From JACKOB01 sp024234575 (GTDB lineage: Bacteria; Pseudomonadota; Gammaproteobacteria; Pseudomonadales; Oleiphilaceae), in assembly GCA_051208035.1 (NCBI GenBank), contig JBPJFZ010000001.1, forward strand, positions 496,001 through 560,000: a DNA stretch of 64,000 nucleotides, given 5' to 3'. Below, one piece after another: positions 53,613 to 63,119 of the stretch (positions within the stretch are counted from its first letter, which is position 1; each line of letters starts with the position of its first letter). Made by a program: the position numbers and the translations under genes. The notes below the pieces were generated by a model. The model was not told the origin of the DNA, ran no database searches, and saw nothing but the letters and a program-made list of their open reading frames with translations.

Positions 53613-54605
53613 ATGCCGAAGACACCTGGGAAGCCCGCTAATCAAGGCAAACTGCACCCACGAAACCTCCATCAAGGCTTCTACAACTTTGATGAGCTGG
53701 AGGCGCATTGTGCTGAACTGAAACAACACTTCAAGCTGTCTCCCAATGGCAGAACGACGATAGACTTTAGTAACAACCGGGCGGTTATCGCCCTGAATCA
53801 GGCATTACTTTCAAAGTTCTATCAAGTGAAGCACTGGGGGATTCCAGCAGGCTATCTCTGCCCGCCGATTCCTGGCCGAGTAGACTACATCCATTATGCG
53901 GCTGATCTACTGGCAGAAACCAACGCCGCTGCCAGTAACGGCGAAGCCACTATCCCGCAAGGGGCAAAGATTCATGCACTGGACATTGGCACAGGTGCTA
54001 ACTGTATTTATCCCATACTGGCCTCTCAGTGCTATGGCTGGAAGGTGCGCGGTGCAGAAGTCGACCCGATATCACTGGCCTCAGCAAAGAATATAGTGCA
54101 GGCCAACAGCAATCTTACCAAACGCATATCGTTAGTGGCGCAGGGCAACAAAGGCAATATTTTTAAGGGTGTGATTCAACCACAGGATCTGTTTGATATT
54201 ACTTTTTGCAATCCACCATTTCATGCATCAAGTAAAGAAGCGGCGTCTGGAAGCCAGAGAAAGTGGAAAAACCTGAATGCTAAAGCAAAAGACGATGGCT
54301 CGGTAAAATTAAACTTTGGCGGGCAAGGCAATGAACTATGGTGTGAAGGTGGCGAGGTTGCTTTCATTAAAAACATGATTAACGAAAGCCAGATTTTTAA
54401 AGAACAGGTTTGCTGGTTTACAACGCTAGTGTCGAAAGCGGGAAACCTGAATCAAATCAAGCACCAGCTTAAGAAAAAAGGCGTCGCGGATATTCGCGTC
54501 GTTAAAATGTCCCAAGGAGTGAAGATTAGTCGATTCATTGCCTGGACTTTTCACGACCAGCAACAGCTAGGTCTCTGGGCAGCTCGACGCTGGCAGACAG
54601 CGTAA
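53613..54605 (+). CDS. rlmF: 23S rRNA (adenine-1618-N6)-methyltransferase RlmF
   Basis: 330 residues. The start GKLHPRNLHQGFYNFDELEAHC is typical. LDIGTGANCIYPIL is the SAM motif, and ITFCNPPFHAS is the NPPF adenine-N6 catalytic motif. FGGQGNELWCEGGEVAFI is also conserved. It modifies 23S rRNA late in 50S assembly. ATG at 53613. It is preceded by the palindromic region, so its expression may be regulated, which is unusual for this housekeeping gene. Confidence 0.95.
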   Translation: MPKTPGKPANQGKLHPRNLHQGFYNFDELEAHCAELKQHFKLSPNGRTTIDFSNNRAVIALNQALLSKFYQVKHWGIPAGYLCPPIPGRVDYIHYAADLLAETNAAASNGEATIPQGAKIHALDIGTGANCIYPILASQCYGWKVRGAEVDPISLASAKNIVQANSNLTKRISLVAQGNKGNIFKGVIQPQDLFDITFCNPPFHASSKEAASGSQRKWKNLNAKAKDDGSVKLNFGGQGNELWCEGGEVAFIKNMINESQIFKEQVCWFTTLVSKAGNLNQIKHQLKKKGVADIRVVKMSQGVKISRFIAWTFHDQQQLGLWAARRWQTA

Positions 54606-54692
54606 CTGTGAGCGTTTTGCCAACAGTGCCTGCCAGGCCGAATTAAACAAGCAGTCCGTGAGCAACCCCAGACATTGTAAGATCACTCTCCG

Positions 54693-55985
54693 TTAAGACG
54701 ACTCTTTCTTACACACATAACTATCAAGCAGGTCGCTTTCAGTATCCTGTAGTGCAACATTTATGCTGAGAAACTCCAAAAATGCGTAGGTTCCACCACT
54801 ATTTACAATTTGCTTAATCGCGGCACGCGCTTTATTGAACATCCACTCGGGTATATAAAAATCAAAGTTTATAGATTCTGACTGGTCAGCTCTTTCATCG
54901 TGCCAATCCACCAGTTTTGTCGTTATACGTGCAAACAGAATAGAAAAGGTTTGTGCGTCGCGCACTGACAGCTCGCAAACTAGCGTATAACGCTTCATCA
55001 CTCCCCATTTTTTCCGCATGGTTTCATCAAAGTGTAAGCCTTCAGGTTTGCTGTTTTTCGCTGACGGGGCAGCTTTAACCTGTGCCGACACAACTGGCTT
55101 ATGCTCTGGCTGTACCGCCACATCAAGCAGTTTATTAGCAGGGGGAATTGGTTTTGCGGGCGCCTTTTCGGCGGGCTTTTCCGTATCTCGGGGTTTTGTT
55201 AATTCTGTTAAGGCAACAACCAAGGCTTGCGCGGTTTGAAAACGGTCTTCCGGCTTTTTCGCCAAACATCGATCAAGTACGTCTTGAAACTCTTCGTACA
55301 TGAGCGTGAGTTCTGGCAACGGGTCTTGCAGGTGTTTTACCGCAACGGCGATGAAGTCTTCGGAGACATAGGGTGGCTCACCCATCAGCATTTCATAGAG
55401 CACGATTCCCAAGGCATAAAGATCAGCGCGACCATCAACCTCTCCGCCATTGATCTGTTCCGGGCTCATGTAAACAGGCGTCCCAATGACCGTACCTACC
55501 TGCGTCAGACCTTCTTTCGCATTCTGCGATCTGGCCACACCAAAATCTGTCAGAACGGCAGAGCCATCGGCGCGGAACATGATATTGTCAGGCTTTATAT
55601 CCCGATGGATGTAACCGTGCTCATGCAGGCAACTCAACGCCGAGGCAATTTGACAGAGAATACGAATTACCTCATTTTTCTCAAGCCCGCTTTTTATTCT
55701 TTCTGGCAGCGCCCCACCCGCCAGATAGTCCATGCTCATAAAGTACAGTCCATTTTGTTGCCCAACATCGTAGACCGACACAATATGAGGGTGAGATAAC
55801 TGTGCAACGATTTTTGCTTCGCGAATAAATCGCCCCGCAAAGTCTTTATCATCAGCGGCTTTGGCGTCGAGAACCTTTACAGCGACCTTTCTTTCAAAAG
55901 AGGTCTGCAAGGCCAAATAGACGGTGGCCATACCCCCGCGCCCCAACTCTTTAAGAATTTGATATCCAGGAATGTCCATTAGCAA
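54693..55985 (-). CDS. Soluble Ser/Thr protein kinase with an unknown C-terminal domain
   Basis: 430 residues. The kinase domain (about 6-265) is complete: GRGGMATVYLA, Lys37 in VAVKVLDAK, HRDIKPDNIMF with Asp129, DFGVA with Asp147, and GTPVYMSPEQI. A Pro/Ala/Lys-rich linker (about 270-315) leads to a domain of about 110 residues (315-430) that I do not recognise. There is no membrane segment, so it is cytoplasmic, unlike PASTA kinases. No phosphatase or FHA gene is adjacent. The alternative start is 55979. Confidence 0.9.
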   Translation of the reverse strand: MLMDIPGYQILKELGRGGMATVYLALQTSFERKVAVKVLDAKAADDKDFAGRFIREAKIVAQLSHPHIVSVYDVGQQNGLYFMSMDYLAGGALPERIKSGLEKNEVIRILCQIASALSCLHEHGYIHRDIKPDNIMFRADGSAVLTDFGVARSQNAKEGLTQVGTVIGTPVYMSPEQINGGEVDGRADLYALGIVLYEMLMGEPPYVSEDFIAVAVKHLQDPLPELTLMYEEFQDVLDRCLAKKPEDRFQTAQALVVALTELTKPRDTEKPAEKAPAKPIPPANKLLDVAVQPEHKPVVSAQVKAAPSAKNSKPEGLHFDETMRKKWGVMKRYTLVCELSVRDAQTFSILFARITTKLVDWHDERADQSESINFDFYIPEWMFNKARAAIKQIVNSGGTYAFLEFLSINVALQDTESDLLDSYVCKKESS

Positions 55986-56054
55986 TAACTCCAGGCGCGG
56001 GCGCCGAGAAGGTAGCAGTTGTGCTCACCTTCAACGCCCACCTGTTTCGCATAA

Positions 56055-57710
56055 CTACACTTTAAACTGACCAACCTGAGTGGCTAGTTCCTTGCCCAGG
56101 TTACGCAATCGCTCACTCTCCTGGGCATTTTCCGAAACAATTTGCGCCGCTTCATCTGCCGATAGGGATATATTCTCAAGAGAATCGTTAAACTCACCCG
56201 CCACTGTGCTCTGTTGGCTGGCCACCGATGAAATATCTGCATTTAACTTGCGAATCGAATCCACAGAAACGCTGATCGCTCCCAGAGCCTCGCCAGCTCG
56301 CTGGGATTGCTCTAATGATGAATTTGTTTGTTTAACACTTTCATCGATGACCTTCACTGCCTTTAAGGCTCCCTGCTGCAAGGCCTCAATCATACGATTA
56401 ATTTCTTCTGTAGACTCCTGGGTTCTGCTGGCTAAAGTACGCACTTCATCGGCGACAACAGCGAACCCTCTGCCCTGCTCGCCAGCCCTGGCGGCTTCAA
56501 TCGCAGCGTTTAGTGCCAGTAAATTAGTCTGTTCAGCAATACTTTGGATAACATCCACTACAGAACCGATATTTTGGGTATCTGTTTTTAAAGCGCCGAT
56601 CGTTGTCATAGTTTCGGCCATATCTGCAGCCAGCTTTCTTACCATACTGATCGCACCCTCAATGACTTTTTTCGCTTCTCCTGACTGGCTTTCTGCATTG
56701 ACAGCAGCATCAGCGGCCTCTAGCGCACTGCGCTCCATTTCTTCCACAGAACTTACCATTTGACTGAGCAACCCCATGGCACGGTCAGTCAGGTTTTTTT
56801 GACTGTCGGTTAGCGATGATATACGGCCACTTCTCTGTGCCAGGGCATTTGTTGTCACAACGAGACTTTCTGTGGTAACACCAACCCCCTCGACCACTTT
56901 TTGTATTTTGTTCAGAAACTGATTGAACTCATGCGAAAAGAGAGAGATTTCATCGTTTCCACGTTCGTCGAGCCGCTTGGTAAGATCCCCCTCCCCTTCA
57001 GCCAGATCTTTCATCGCGTATAGTGTTTTACGCAACGGCAACAAAATACTGCGCGACAGCAAGTAGAGCATAACCACCAAAATGATTATTAATGACGCGG
57101 CTATCAAGCCCATAGCCTTTAGCTCTTCCCAAAACTGTGCATCGACGTCATCCATATAAATACCGGACCCAAGCACCCACCCCCAAGGAGCAAACTCTTT
57201 CACAAAACTTACTTTTTCAACTGGTTTTTCAGAACCAGGCTTGGGCCATAAATAGCCAACAAAGCCTTCTCCTGATTTTTTAACCACTTTATTAAACTCT
57301 TGAAACAGAAAAACACCTTGGGGGTCTTTCAAGTCAAAGAGATTTTTTCCATCTAATGCAGGCTTTATCGGGTGCATAATCATAACGTGATTGAGATCGT
57401 GCACCCAAAAGTACTCGGTGCCACCGTAGCGCAGAGACTTGATAAGGTTGAGGGATTGTTTTTTGGCCTCTTCTTCAGAAACCGCACCACTTTGACTAAG
57501 GCTGTGGTAATAAGAAATGGAACTTAACGTCGATTCAACTAAATGACGGGTTTTCTCTGACTTCGCCTCATAGAGACTGTGGTAACTACCTTTTAGAGCC
57601 ACCGCCATCATTAGCAACAATAATGCGACAGCAACCACCAATATGCCACTTAAACGAAGTCGAATAGGTAATTTCCGCAGGGATTGATTCATCGGCAAAA
57701 CTCTCTTCAC
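56055..57710 (-). CDS. Methyl-accepting chemotaxis protein with a Cache sensor
   Basis: 551 residues. Membrane segment (about 25-45), a periplasmic single-Cache domain (about 48-190, GTEYFWVHDLNHVMIMHP), second membrane segment (about 200-220), HAMP (about 222-275) and the long cytoplasmic coiled coil. The signalling tip IAEQTNLLALNAAIEAARAGEQGRGFAVVADEVR is intact, given here in parts. Cache domains of this type usually bind small carboxylates, but the ligand is unknown. Start at 57710, or MNQSLRKL at 57692. There is no C-terminal CheR-tether pentapeptide (ends GQFKV). Confidence 0.94.
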   Translation of the reverse strand: MKRVLPMNQSLRKLPIRLRLSGILVVAVALLLLMMAVALKGSYHSLYEAKSEKTRHLVESTLSSISYYHSLSQSGAVSEEEAKKQSLNLIKSLRYGGTEYFWVHDLNHVMIMHPIKPALDGKNLFDLKDPQGVFLFQEFNKVVKKSGEGFVGYLWPKPGSEKPVEKVSFVKEFAPWGWVLGSGIYMDDVDAQFWEELKAMGLIAASLIIILVVMLYLLSRSILLPLRKTLYAMKDLAEGEGDLTKRLDERGNDEISLFSHEFNQFLNKIQKVVEGVGVTTESLVVTTNALAQRSGRISSLTDSQKNLTDRAMGLLSQMVSSVEEMERSALEAADAAVNAESQSGEAKKVIEGAISMVRKLAADMAETMTTIGALKTDTQNIGSVVDVIQSIAEQTNLLALNAAIEAARAGEQGRGFAVVADEVRTLASRTQESTEEINRMIEALQQGALKAVKVIDESVKQTNSSLEQSQRAGEALGAISVSVDSIRKLNADISSVASQQSTVAGEFNDSLENISLSADEAAQIVSENAQESERLRNLGKELATQVGQFKV

Positions 57711-58019
57711 TCAAAAACTCAACACTATTTATATAGAGATTAGTTTAGGGTTACGTCATGGGCCAATAATTAGCGGCGCATATGTGCGCCATTCCCTCAA
57801 ATTAACCATATTTTTTCTATTACTACTTAACTTACTTCATAATTCGTGCTTCTCTGAGCGTTTTGGTCGGTGTCGTCGATCGAATGAGTCATTGAAAACT
57901 TAATGAGTTCTATCCAGACTGGGCCTTAAATCATTCATTTCTCAGCATGCCAACTGGCTGACCTTGCGGCATCGTAATCAAGAAATGGCAAGAACAACAT
58001 TCGATGGAGGGGAATAACT
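57711..58019. other. Divergent MCP/SDR intergenic region
   Basis: 309 bp. GGCGCA-TATG-TGCGCC at 57775-57790 is a short near-palindrome upstream of the chemoreceptor. GGAGGGG just before 58020 is the SDR ribosome site. I see no gene. Confidence 0.5.
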
Positions 58020-58781
58020 ATGAACGTTAAAGGTGTTGGCGCAGTCATTACGGGTGGTGCCTCAGGACTAGGAGAAGGGGCCGCTCGTGTTTTAGCGGCG
58101 GCGGGTGCCAAAGTGGCATTGCTCGATCTGCAAATTGATAGAGCCAGAAAGCTTGCTGCAGAAATAAATGGTATCGCCATTGAATGTAATGTAGCGGATG
58201 CGACCAGCGCAGAAAAAGCAATGGCAGAAGCAATGAGAGCACACGGCCCCTGCGGAATTGCCGTCAGCTGCGCAGGCATAGGCACTGCCGGGAGAATTCT
58301 AGGCAAAGATGGGCCGATGAATCTGGATGTTTTTAGTAAAACAATATCAGTTAATCTGGTAGGCTCCTTTAATATACTGCGATTGGCTGCCGACCAAATG
58401 CAACACCGTGAGCCTAATGCTGACGGTGAACGGGGTGCCATTATCAACACTGCTTCGATTGCAGCATTTGAAGGGCAAATCGGACAAGCGGCTTACTCGG
58501 CGTCGAAAGGCGGGGTTGTCGCAATGACACTGCCAGCTGCACGTGAACTTGCCAGATTTGGTATCCGTGTAAACACTATTGCACCGGGCTTATTCAAAAC
58601 ACCAATGATGGAATCGTTTTCTCAGGAAATTCAAGACTCTCTTGCCGCCGGGCTACCCTTTCCATCGAGACTCGGGAAGCCTTCCGAGTTTGGCGATCTG
58701 GTAAAGCACATCGTCGAAAACGCGATTATCAACGGTGAAACCATCCGGATTGACAGCGCTGTCAGGCTACAACCAAAATAA
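58020..58781 (+). CDS. Short-chain dehydrogenase, 3-hydroxyacyl-CoA dehydrogenase type 2-like
   Basis: 253 residues. The NAD motif is VITGGASGLGEGAARVLAAAG. AVSCAGIGTAG, then NTASIAAFEGQIGQAAYSASKGG gives the catalytic Ser, Tyr and Lys (parts shown as NTASIAA and YSASKGG). GIRVNTIAPGLFKTPMM is conserved in the HSD10 group, which oxidises 2-methyl-3-hydroxybutyryl-CoA and similar. A strong GGAGGGG ribosome site is present. It is convergent with an acyl-CoA synthetase gene, which fits a role in acyl-CoA metabolism. Confidence 0.88.
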   Translation: MNVKGVGAVITGGASGLGEGAARVLAAAGAKVALLDLQIDRARKLAAEINGIAIECNVADATSAEKAMAEAMRAHGPCGIAVSCAGIGTAGRILGKDGPMNLDVFSKTISVNLVGSFNILRLAADQMQHREPNADGERGAIINTASIAAFEGQIGQAAYSASKGGVVAMTLPAARELARFGIRVNTIAPGLFKTPMMESFSQEIQDSLAAGLPFPSRLGKPSEFGDLVKHIVENAIINGETIRIDSAVRLQPK

Positions 58782-58914
58782 GTGAGGTAAAAGGTTTTAA
58801 CGAATACTTGGAGCCCATCAGCTGTATTGATATGGCTGATAGGCACCAGGCAGTGGGTTCACAGCGTGCTCAACCAAGCCGTGTTTCCGATTTATGAACG
58901 CTTAAGAGATAGGA

Positions 58915-60744
58915 CTAGTAACGGTAGTCGCCGTTCTCTATCTTCTTCTGTATTTCAGGTGTTAATAATATGAAAGTATCCTGTCCTGGCAGCCATGCAT
59001 ACACCGCATTATCCTGCTTGCTTAGATCAAAACCTGCATCTTTTAAAGGTGCTTTCTTATGTTTAAATGTGCCAGTGGTTTCCATCCCTTCACTGACTCT
59101 GATAAACAAAGGTATCGCATAAGGCGGTAACTCATGTTTTAAGTAGGTCAGGAATTTTTTGAAATCAAAAATTTGATGATCTTCATCAAAACGTATAGAG
59201 GCCATTCCCGCCCGCCCATTAGTATTGGGTACTTCGACTCCATATACGACTGACTCACTCACATGAGGAAAGCCATCAAGAATATGCTCAACCTCTGTCG
59301 TCGAAACGTTTTCCCCTTTCCAGCGGAACGTGTCACCTAATCGATCAACAAACTGGGCGTGCTTAAAACCGATGTCCCGCATCAGATCACCACTGTTAAA
59401 CCATGCATCCCCTTGTTTGAATACATTGCGGAAAATACAGTCTTCGGTTTTCGCAGAATCGGTATAACCATGAAACGGCGACTTTGGCGTGATCTCGCCG
59501 ATCAAAAGCCCTGACTGGCCTTTTTTCACTTTAATCATGTAACCTTTGGCGTCCCTGACAGGTGCTTCTTTTTCTTTATCATATTTAACAATGGCGTAGG
59601 GAAATGGCGATAAGCCAACGGTATTGTCGAAATTAAATACGTTGGTAAAGCCGATATTACCTTCACTGGAACCGTACAACTCCATTACTGTTTCGATACC
59701 AAACCGTTCTTTAAAGCCTTTCCAGATACTAGGGCGCAGTCCGTTACCGACCATTATTCTGATCTTGTTATCACGGTCATTGGGTTGCGCTGGCCGATCC
59801 ATAAGATAACGGCACAATTCACCGACGTAACCAAAAGCGGTGGCATCATATTTTCGTACATCATCCCAAAACCCCGAGGCGCTGAATCGACGGGCGAGAA
59901 CAAGGCCAGCCTTTCCGGCTAATATCGACCCCCAACAAACTGCCATCGCTGTCGCATGGTAAAACGGCAACGTCACATACATACGATCATGGGGCTGCAA
60001 ACGCACCGCACCATAACCCATCGCGCCATAAGCCTTCATAAAACGACCGTGATTGAACACGACGGCCTTGGGCATACCTGTCGTACCCGAGGTGTAAATA
60101 TAAAAACAGGGATCTTCGATAAAAATATGTCTGGTTGTTTGCGGATTGCTGCCACTTTCAGTTTTCGATATTTCTGCCAGATTCAGCCACCCTTTCGGGG
60201 CCTTACCGGCATCATGCAGCGTATCCTGATCCGCCAGAAAATAGCGATGGTCTGCCGGTACAACAAGTTCACTTTCTACTTCCTGATAAGCTTCTAATAA
60301 TTCCTGACCAACAATTGCCGCTTTAGGGCTAACCAGGTTGACACTGTGCGTGAGCACTTTGCCTCGCTGTGATGTATTGATCAGGGCATTTACGGCTCCG
60401 ATTTTGGCGCAGGCAGTGACGCAGGCAAAAAGCTCTGGCCGGTTTTCTATCAAGATGGCAACGGCATCGCCTTTTCTTATGCCCTGTTTTTGCAGCGTAT
60501 GGGCAATGCGGTTAGCCCAGGCGTTAAATTGATGGTACGTAAGGCTCGTGTTTTGATAAAGAATTGCCGCACCGTGGGGATTTTTCTCTGCGGCTTCTTC
60601 AACACATAGCCCCAACCCTACTGGCTGAGTGGGGTCTGTGATTTTGCTTAGTTTGACCCCTTTAATTGTACCGGCAATGCCCGCCAAAAAAGATGGTAAT
60701 CTCTTCGCAATTTTTGGGAGGGTAATTAAATCTGAACTACTCAT
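58915..60744 (-). CDS. Long-chain acyl-CoA synthetase (FATP/very-long-chain type)
   Basis: 609 residues from the ATG at 60744, which has AGAGG 8 nt upstream; a longer frame to 60783 lacks such a site. It activates fatty acids to acyl-CoA via acyl-AMP. The ATP motif is YIYTSGTTGMPKAVVFNHGR, shown as YTSGTTGMPKA. YGSSEGN and SGDLMRDIGFKHAQFVDRLG are the later core motifs, and FRWKGENVSTTEVE is typical of the FATP-like bacterial group. It is not E. coli FadD itself. It lies convergent with the SDR gene and would feed substrates to FadBA. Confidence 0.93.
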   Translation of the reverse strand: MSSSDLITLPKIAKRLPSFLAGIAGTIKGVKLSKITDPTQPVGLGLCVEEAAEKNPHGAAILYQNTSLTYHQFNAWANRIAHTLQKQGIRKGDAVAILIENRPELFACVTACAKIGAVNALINTSQRGKVLTHSVNLVSPKAAIVGQELLEAYQEVESELVVPADHRYFLADQDTLHDAGKAPKGWLNLAEISKTESGSNPQTTRHIFIEDPCFYIYTSGTTGMPKAVVFNHGRFMKAYGAMGYGAVRLQPHDRMYVTLPFYHATAMAVCWGSILAGKAGLVLARRFSASGFWDDVRKYDATAFGYVGELCRYLMDRPAQPNDRDNKIRIMVGNGLRPSIWKGFKERFGIETVMELYGSSEGNIGFTNVFNFDNTVGLSPFPYAIVKYDKEKEAPVRDAKGYMIKVKKGQSGLLIGEITPKSPFHGYTDSAKTEDCIFRNVFKQGDAWFNSGDLMRDIGFKHAQFVDRLGDTFRWKGENVSTTEVEHILDGFPHVSESVVYGVEVPNTNGRAGMASIRFDEDHQIFDFKKFLTYLKHELPPYAIPLFIRVSEGMETTGTFKHKKAPLKDAGFDLSKQDNAVYAWLPGQDTFILLTPEIQKKIENGDYRY

Positions 60745-60947
60745 GCTGATGCCTCTTGATTGATTGTACGGGCATCGCTGCATAGGTTTCGCTGTGTGTT
60801 GGATGCACCGTCACTTTTATTTTTATCGTACGGAATGTTTAAACGTCGGAAACAGGCACCAACGGCAGACCAAGCCATCAAGTCAAACAACTCTCACTGT
60901 AAAGAGGTTTGACTTGAAACCATAACCTGACCACAGGTTCAGGCTAG

Positions 60948-61574
60948 CTATTTCTTTTTCGCCTGCCCGGACTGTTTTTTGAGAAAATCCTGCATAGAGT
61001 GCTTTAGCTGGTCAAATATGCCGAAAGACTTATCTTTTTTCTGCACAGATTCTTCTGAAGGAGAGCTTACATTTTCATCAAGGATGCCTGCAAGTGATTT
61101 AGCGTCTTCAACGTAGTGCTTTTTCGCTGACAGCATTTTTTTATGGACATCACCACCAAGAGACAAATCGCGCATTTCGCATATCTTGTCGACTGCACGC
61201 TCAAAGGCATCTTCTACTCCATGCGCATTCACAGAAACTGATTTAAACAATGCCTTTTTATCCGGCTCTTTGACACGAATCTTAAACTCGGTGCAAGGCT
61301 TTCTGCCCTCTCGGTGACGTACCTGCAACTGCAAGCCCACGATGCGGCCATCTTCATGAAAGATGTCTTCACCAGAGAGTTTTTTCTTTTGGATATAGGC
61401 TTTTCGACGAACTTCGAGATCTTCTTCTACTTTTCTGGCCTCTTTCATCGCTTTATCTTCATTTTTCCCGACACGTACGTAGACCTGATGCTCTTTACCG
61501 TTCCACGCCTTTGTCACGCGATAATAACGACGATCCCCATCGGTAAATAAAGTAATGCCCATAGAATATTCCAA
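60948..61574 (-). CDS. Lysine-rich protein with an AP2-like N-terminal domain (tentative)
   Basis: 208 residues (204 if it starts at the ATG at 61562). The N-terminal 60 residues (RRYYRVTKAWNGKEHQVYVR, then charged helix) have the three-strand-plus-helix look of AP2-type or Arm DNA-binding domains. The middle repeats a similar pattern (about 70-125, RHREGRKPCTEFKIRVKE). The tail is Lys-rich (KKQSGQAKKK). DNA binding is plausible but unproven. It stands alone between the acyl-CoA synthetase and the flagellar genes. I do not know the family. Confidence 0.55.
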   Translation of the reverse strand: MEYSMGITLFTDGDRRYYRVTKAWNGKEHQVYVRVGKNEDKAMKEARKVEEDLEVRRKAYIQKKKLSGEDIFHEDGRIVGLQLQVRHREGRKPCTEFKIRVKEPDKKALFKSVSVNAHGVEDAFERAVDKICEMRDLSLGGDVHKKMLSAKKHYVEDAKSLAGILDENVSSPSEESVQKKDKSFGIFDQLKHSMQDFLKKQSGQAKKK

Positions 61575-61863
61575 GCCTTATGGTGTAATAGATGCCCTAA
61601 ACGCACTGACAATGCGGTGCTATAAAAGAGGAGTTAACAGAAAGTTAACCCAAAGTGTATATCGAAATGGACATTCTTCAACCAAATCTAGCGTGAAAAG
61701 CGCTTTTTTTGGTTAAAAAACGTCAGATTGGGGAAAGAAATTATTAAAAACCAGCGTGCCAGCCTAAATCACGCTTAAATTTATTCATTCATCAGGCAAA
61801 ATATAATGCCGAACCTAACCGACTCAGCCACCTATCTACTCCATCCCAAGGGCCTCAATGTCT

Positions 61864-63105
61864 CTAAATCTGATCAAACAGACTTAGGCTGGTGACTCTG
61901 GTAAAAGTTGAATAGGCGGCCTGTAAAATAAACTCTTCCAGGGCCAGCTCACTGGTTGCCTCCGCAAAATCAACGTCTTGCAAATTAGACAGTATTTCTT
62001 TCGTGAGTATTTCAACGTCGTAATGCATCTCACGTGTTGTTTCGACGGTATTAAGCCTTGCTCCCACCCTGCCCCGTGTTTCTAGCACCGAGGTTTGGGC
62101 GTTATCAAGGTTATGCAGCGTGTTTTCTATTAACGTATCAAGTGCGGCGCGCCCTTCAGTAGAGGTCTGGTAATGTTCTAGTCCATAAGCCAGCTTTTCG
62201 ATGGTCGCCAGAACCCCTTGTTTGGCAGTGGACTGCACAAAAAATGAGTCGTTAGGCGCTGGATCACCAATAATTTCGAATTGCACACCATTTGCCGTGA
62301 TAGGTTGCCCTGGTGCAAATGGTTGCGGGTTAAAGATAACTTTGCCGCTGTCACGCTCCGTTATAGTAAAGTTAGGACCAGGAGGCGTCACCAGCGTCTG
62401 ATCAACATTAAACTTAATGACCATATCCTTAGGATAAAAAGCATCATAGGCGGCCTGATCCACAATCTGCCCGGTGGTAATAATCGAGGCGGGCTCTGCC
62501 GTGTTATTGGGGTTTGCTTTAGTGTAGAAAGTTTTATTCGCGGCCTTCACATCCATAAAAATATCTTTACCATTGTCACCAGCGGCAATTTTCACACTGG
62601 TATCAATTTGCAGATAGCGGCGGCCTTCATCACCGTGGTACTCATACACGCCCGAGTCATTTTTTGAAAACGGACTTTCGCCCCCCTGAAAGCCGGCGAA
62701 GATAAATTCGCCACTGGGATCCTGGGAGTTCATCATACCGGCTAGTTGCTCGATCCTTTCTTTTACTTCGGCGGCGATATAAAGCTTGTCGTCTTTGTTT
62801 TGCGAGCCGTCACCGGCCTGAATCGTTAACTCACGGATACGAATAATAATATCGTTCACGCCCCCAAGCAGGTCATCTTCCTGACGCAGTCTGTTTTCGA
62901 CAAGATCAATATTGCGCTGATACTGGGAAACAAGATCAAGATCCTGATTGATCTGCATAATCCGGGTAGAGGCCACCGGATCGTCAGAGGGACGTTGCAC
63001 CTTCTTGCCACTGGAAAGTTGCAACTGAGTATTCTGCAACTCGGCATTGACGTCCTGTATATTGGACAACCCCCGGTTAAATAGTTGCTGTGTTGAGACT
63101 CTCAT
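61864..63105 (-). CDS. flgL: Flagellar hook-associated protein 3
   Basis: 413 residues, the junction protein between hook and filament. The N-terminal flagellin-like part is MRVSTQQLFNRGLSNIQDVN with LSSGKKVQRPSDDPVAST. The variable central domain is about 140-310. The C-terminal helix is ATSELALEEFILQAAYSTFTRV. It follows flgK by 14 bp. It ends the flagellar run in this window; flagellin genes are not to its left. Confidence 0.96.
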   Translation of the reverse strand: MRVSTQQLFNRGLSNIQDVNAELQNTQLQLSSGKKVQRPSDDPVASTRIMQINQDLDLVSQYQRNIDLVENRLRQEDDLLGGVNDIIIRIRELTIQAGDGSQNKDDKLYIAAEVKERIEQLAGMMNSQDPSGEFIFAGFQGGESPFSKNDSGVYEYHGDEGRRYLQIDTSVKIAAGDNGKDIFMDVKAANKTFYTKANPNNTAEPASIITTGQIVDQAAYDAFYPKDMVIKFNVDQTLVTPPGPNFTITERDSGKVIFNPQPFAPGQPITANGVQFEIIGDPAPNDSFFVQSTAKQGVLATIEKLAYGLEHYQTSTEGRAALDTLIENTLHNLDNAQTSVLETRGRVGARLNTVETTREMHYDVEILTKEILSNLQDVDFAEATSELALEEFILQAAYSTFTRVTSLSLFDQI

Positions 63106-63119
63106 GTTCCTACTCCGCC

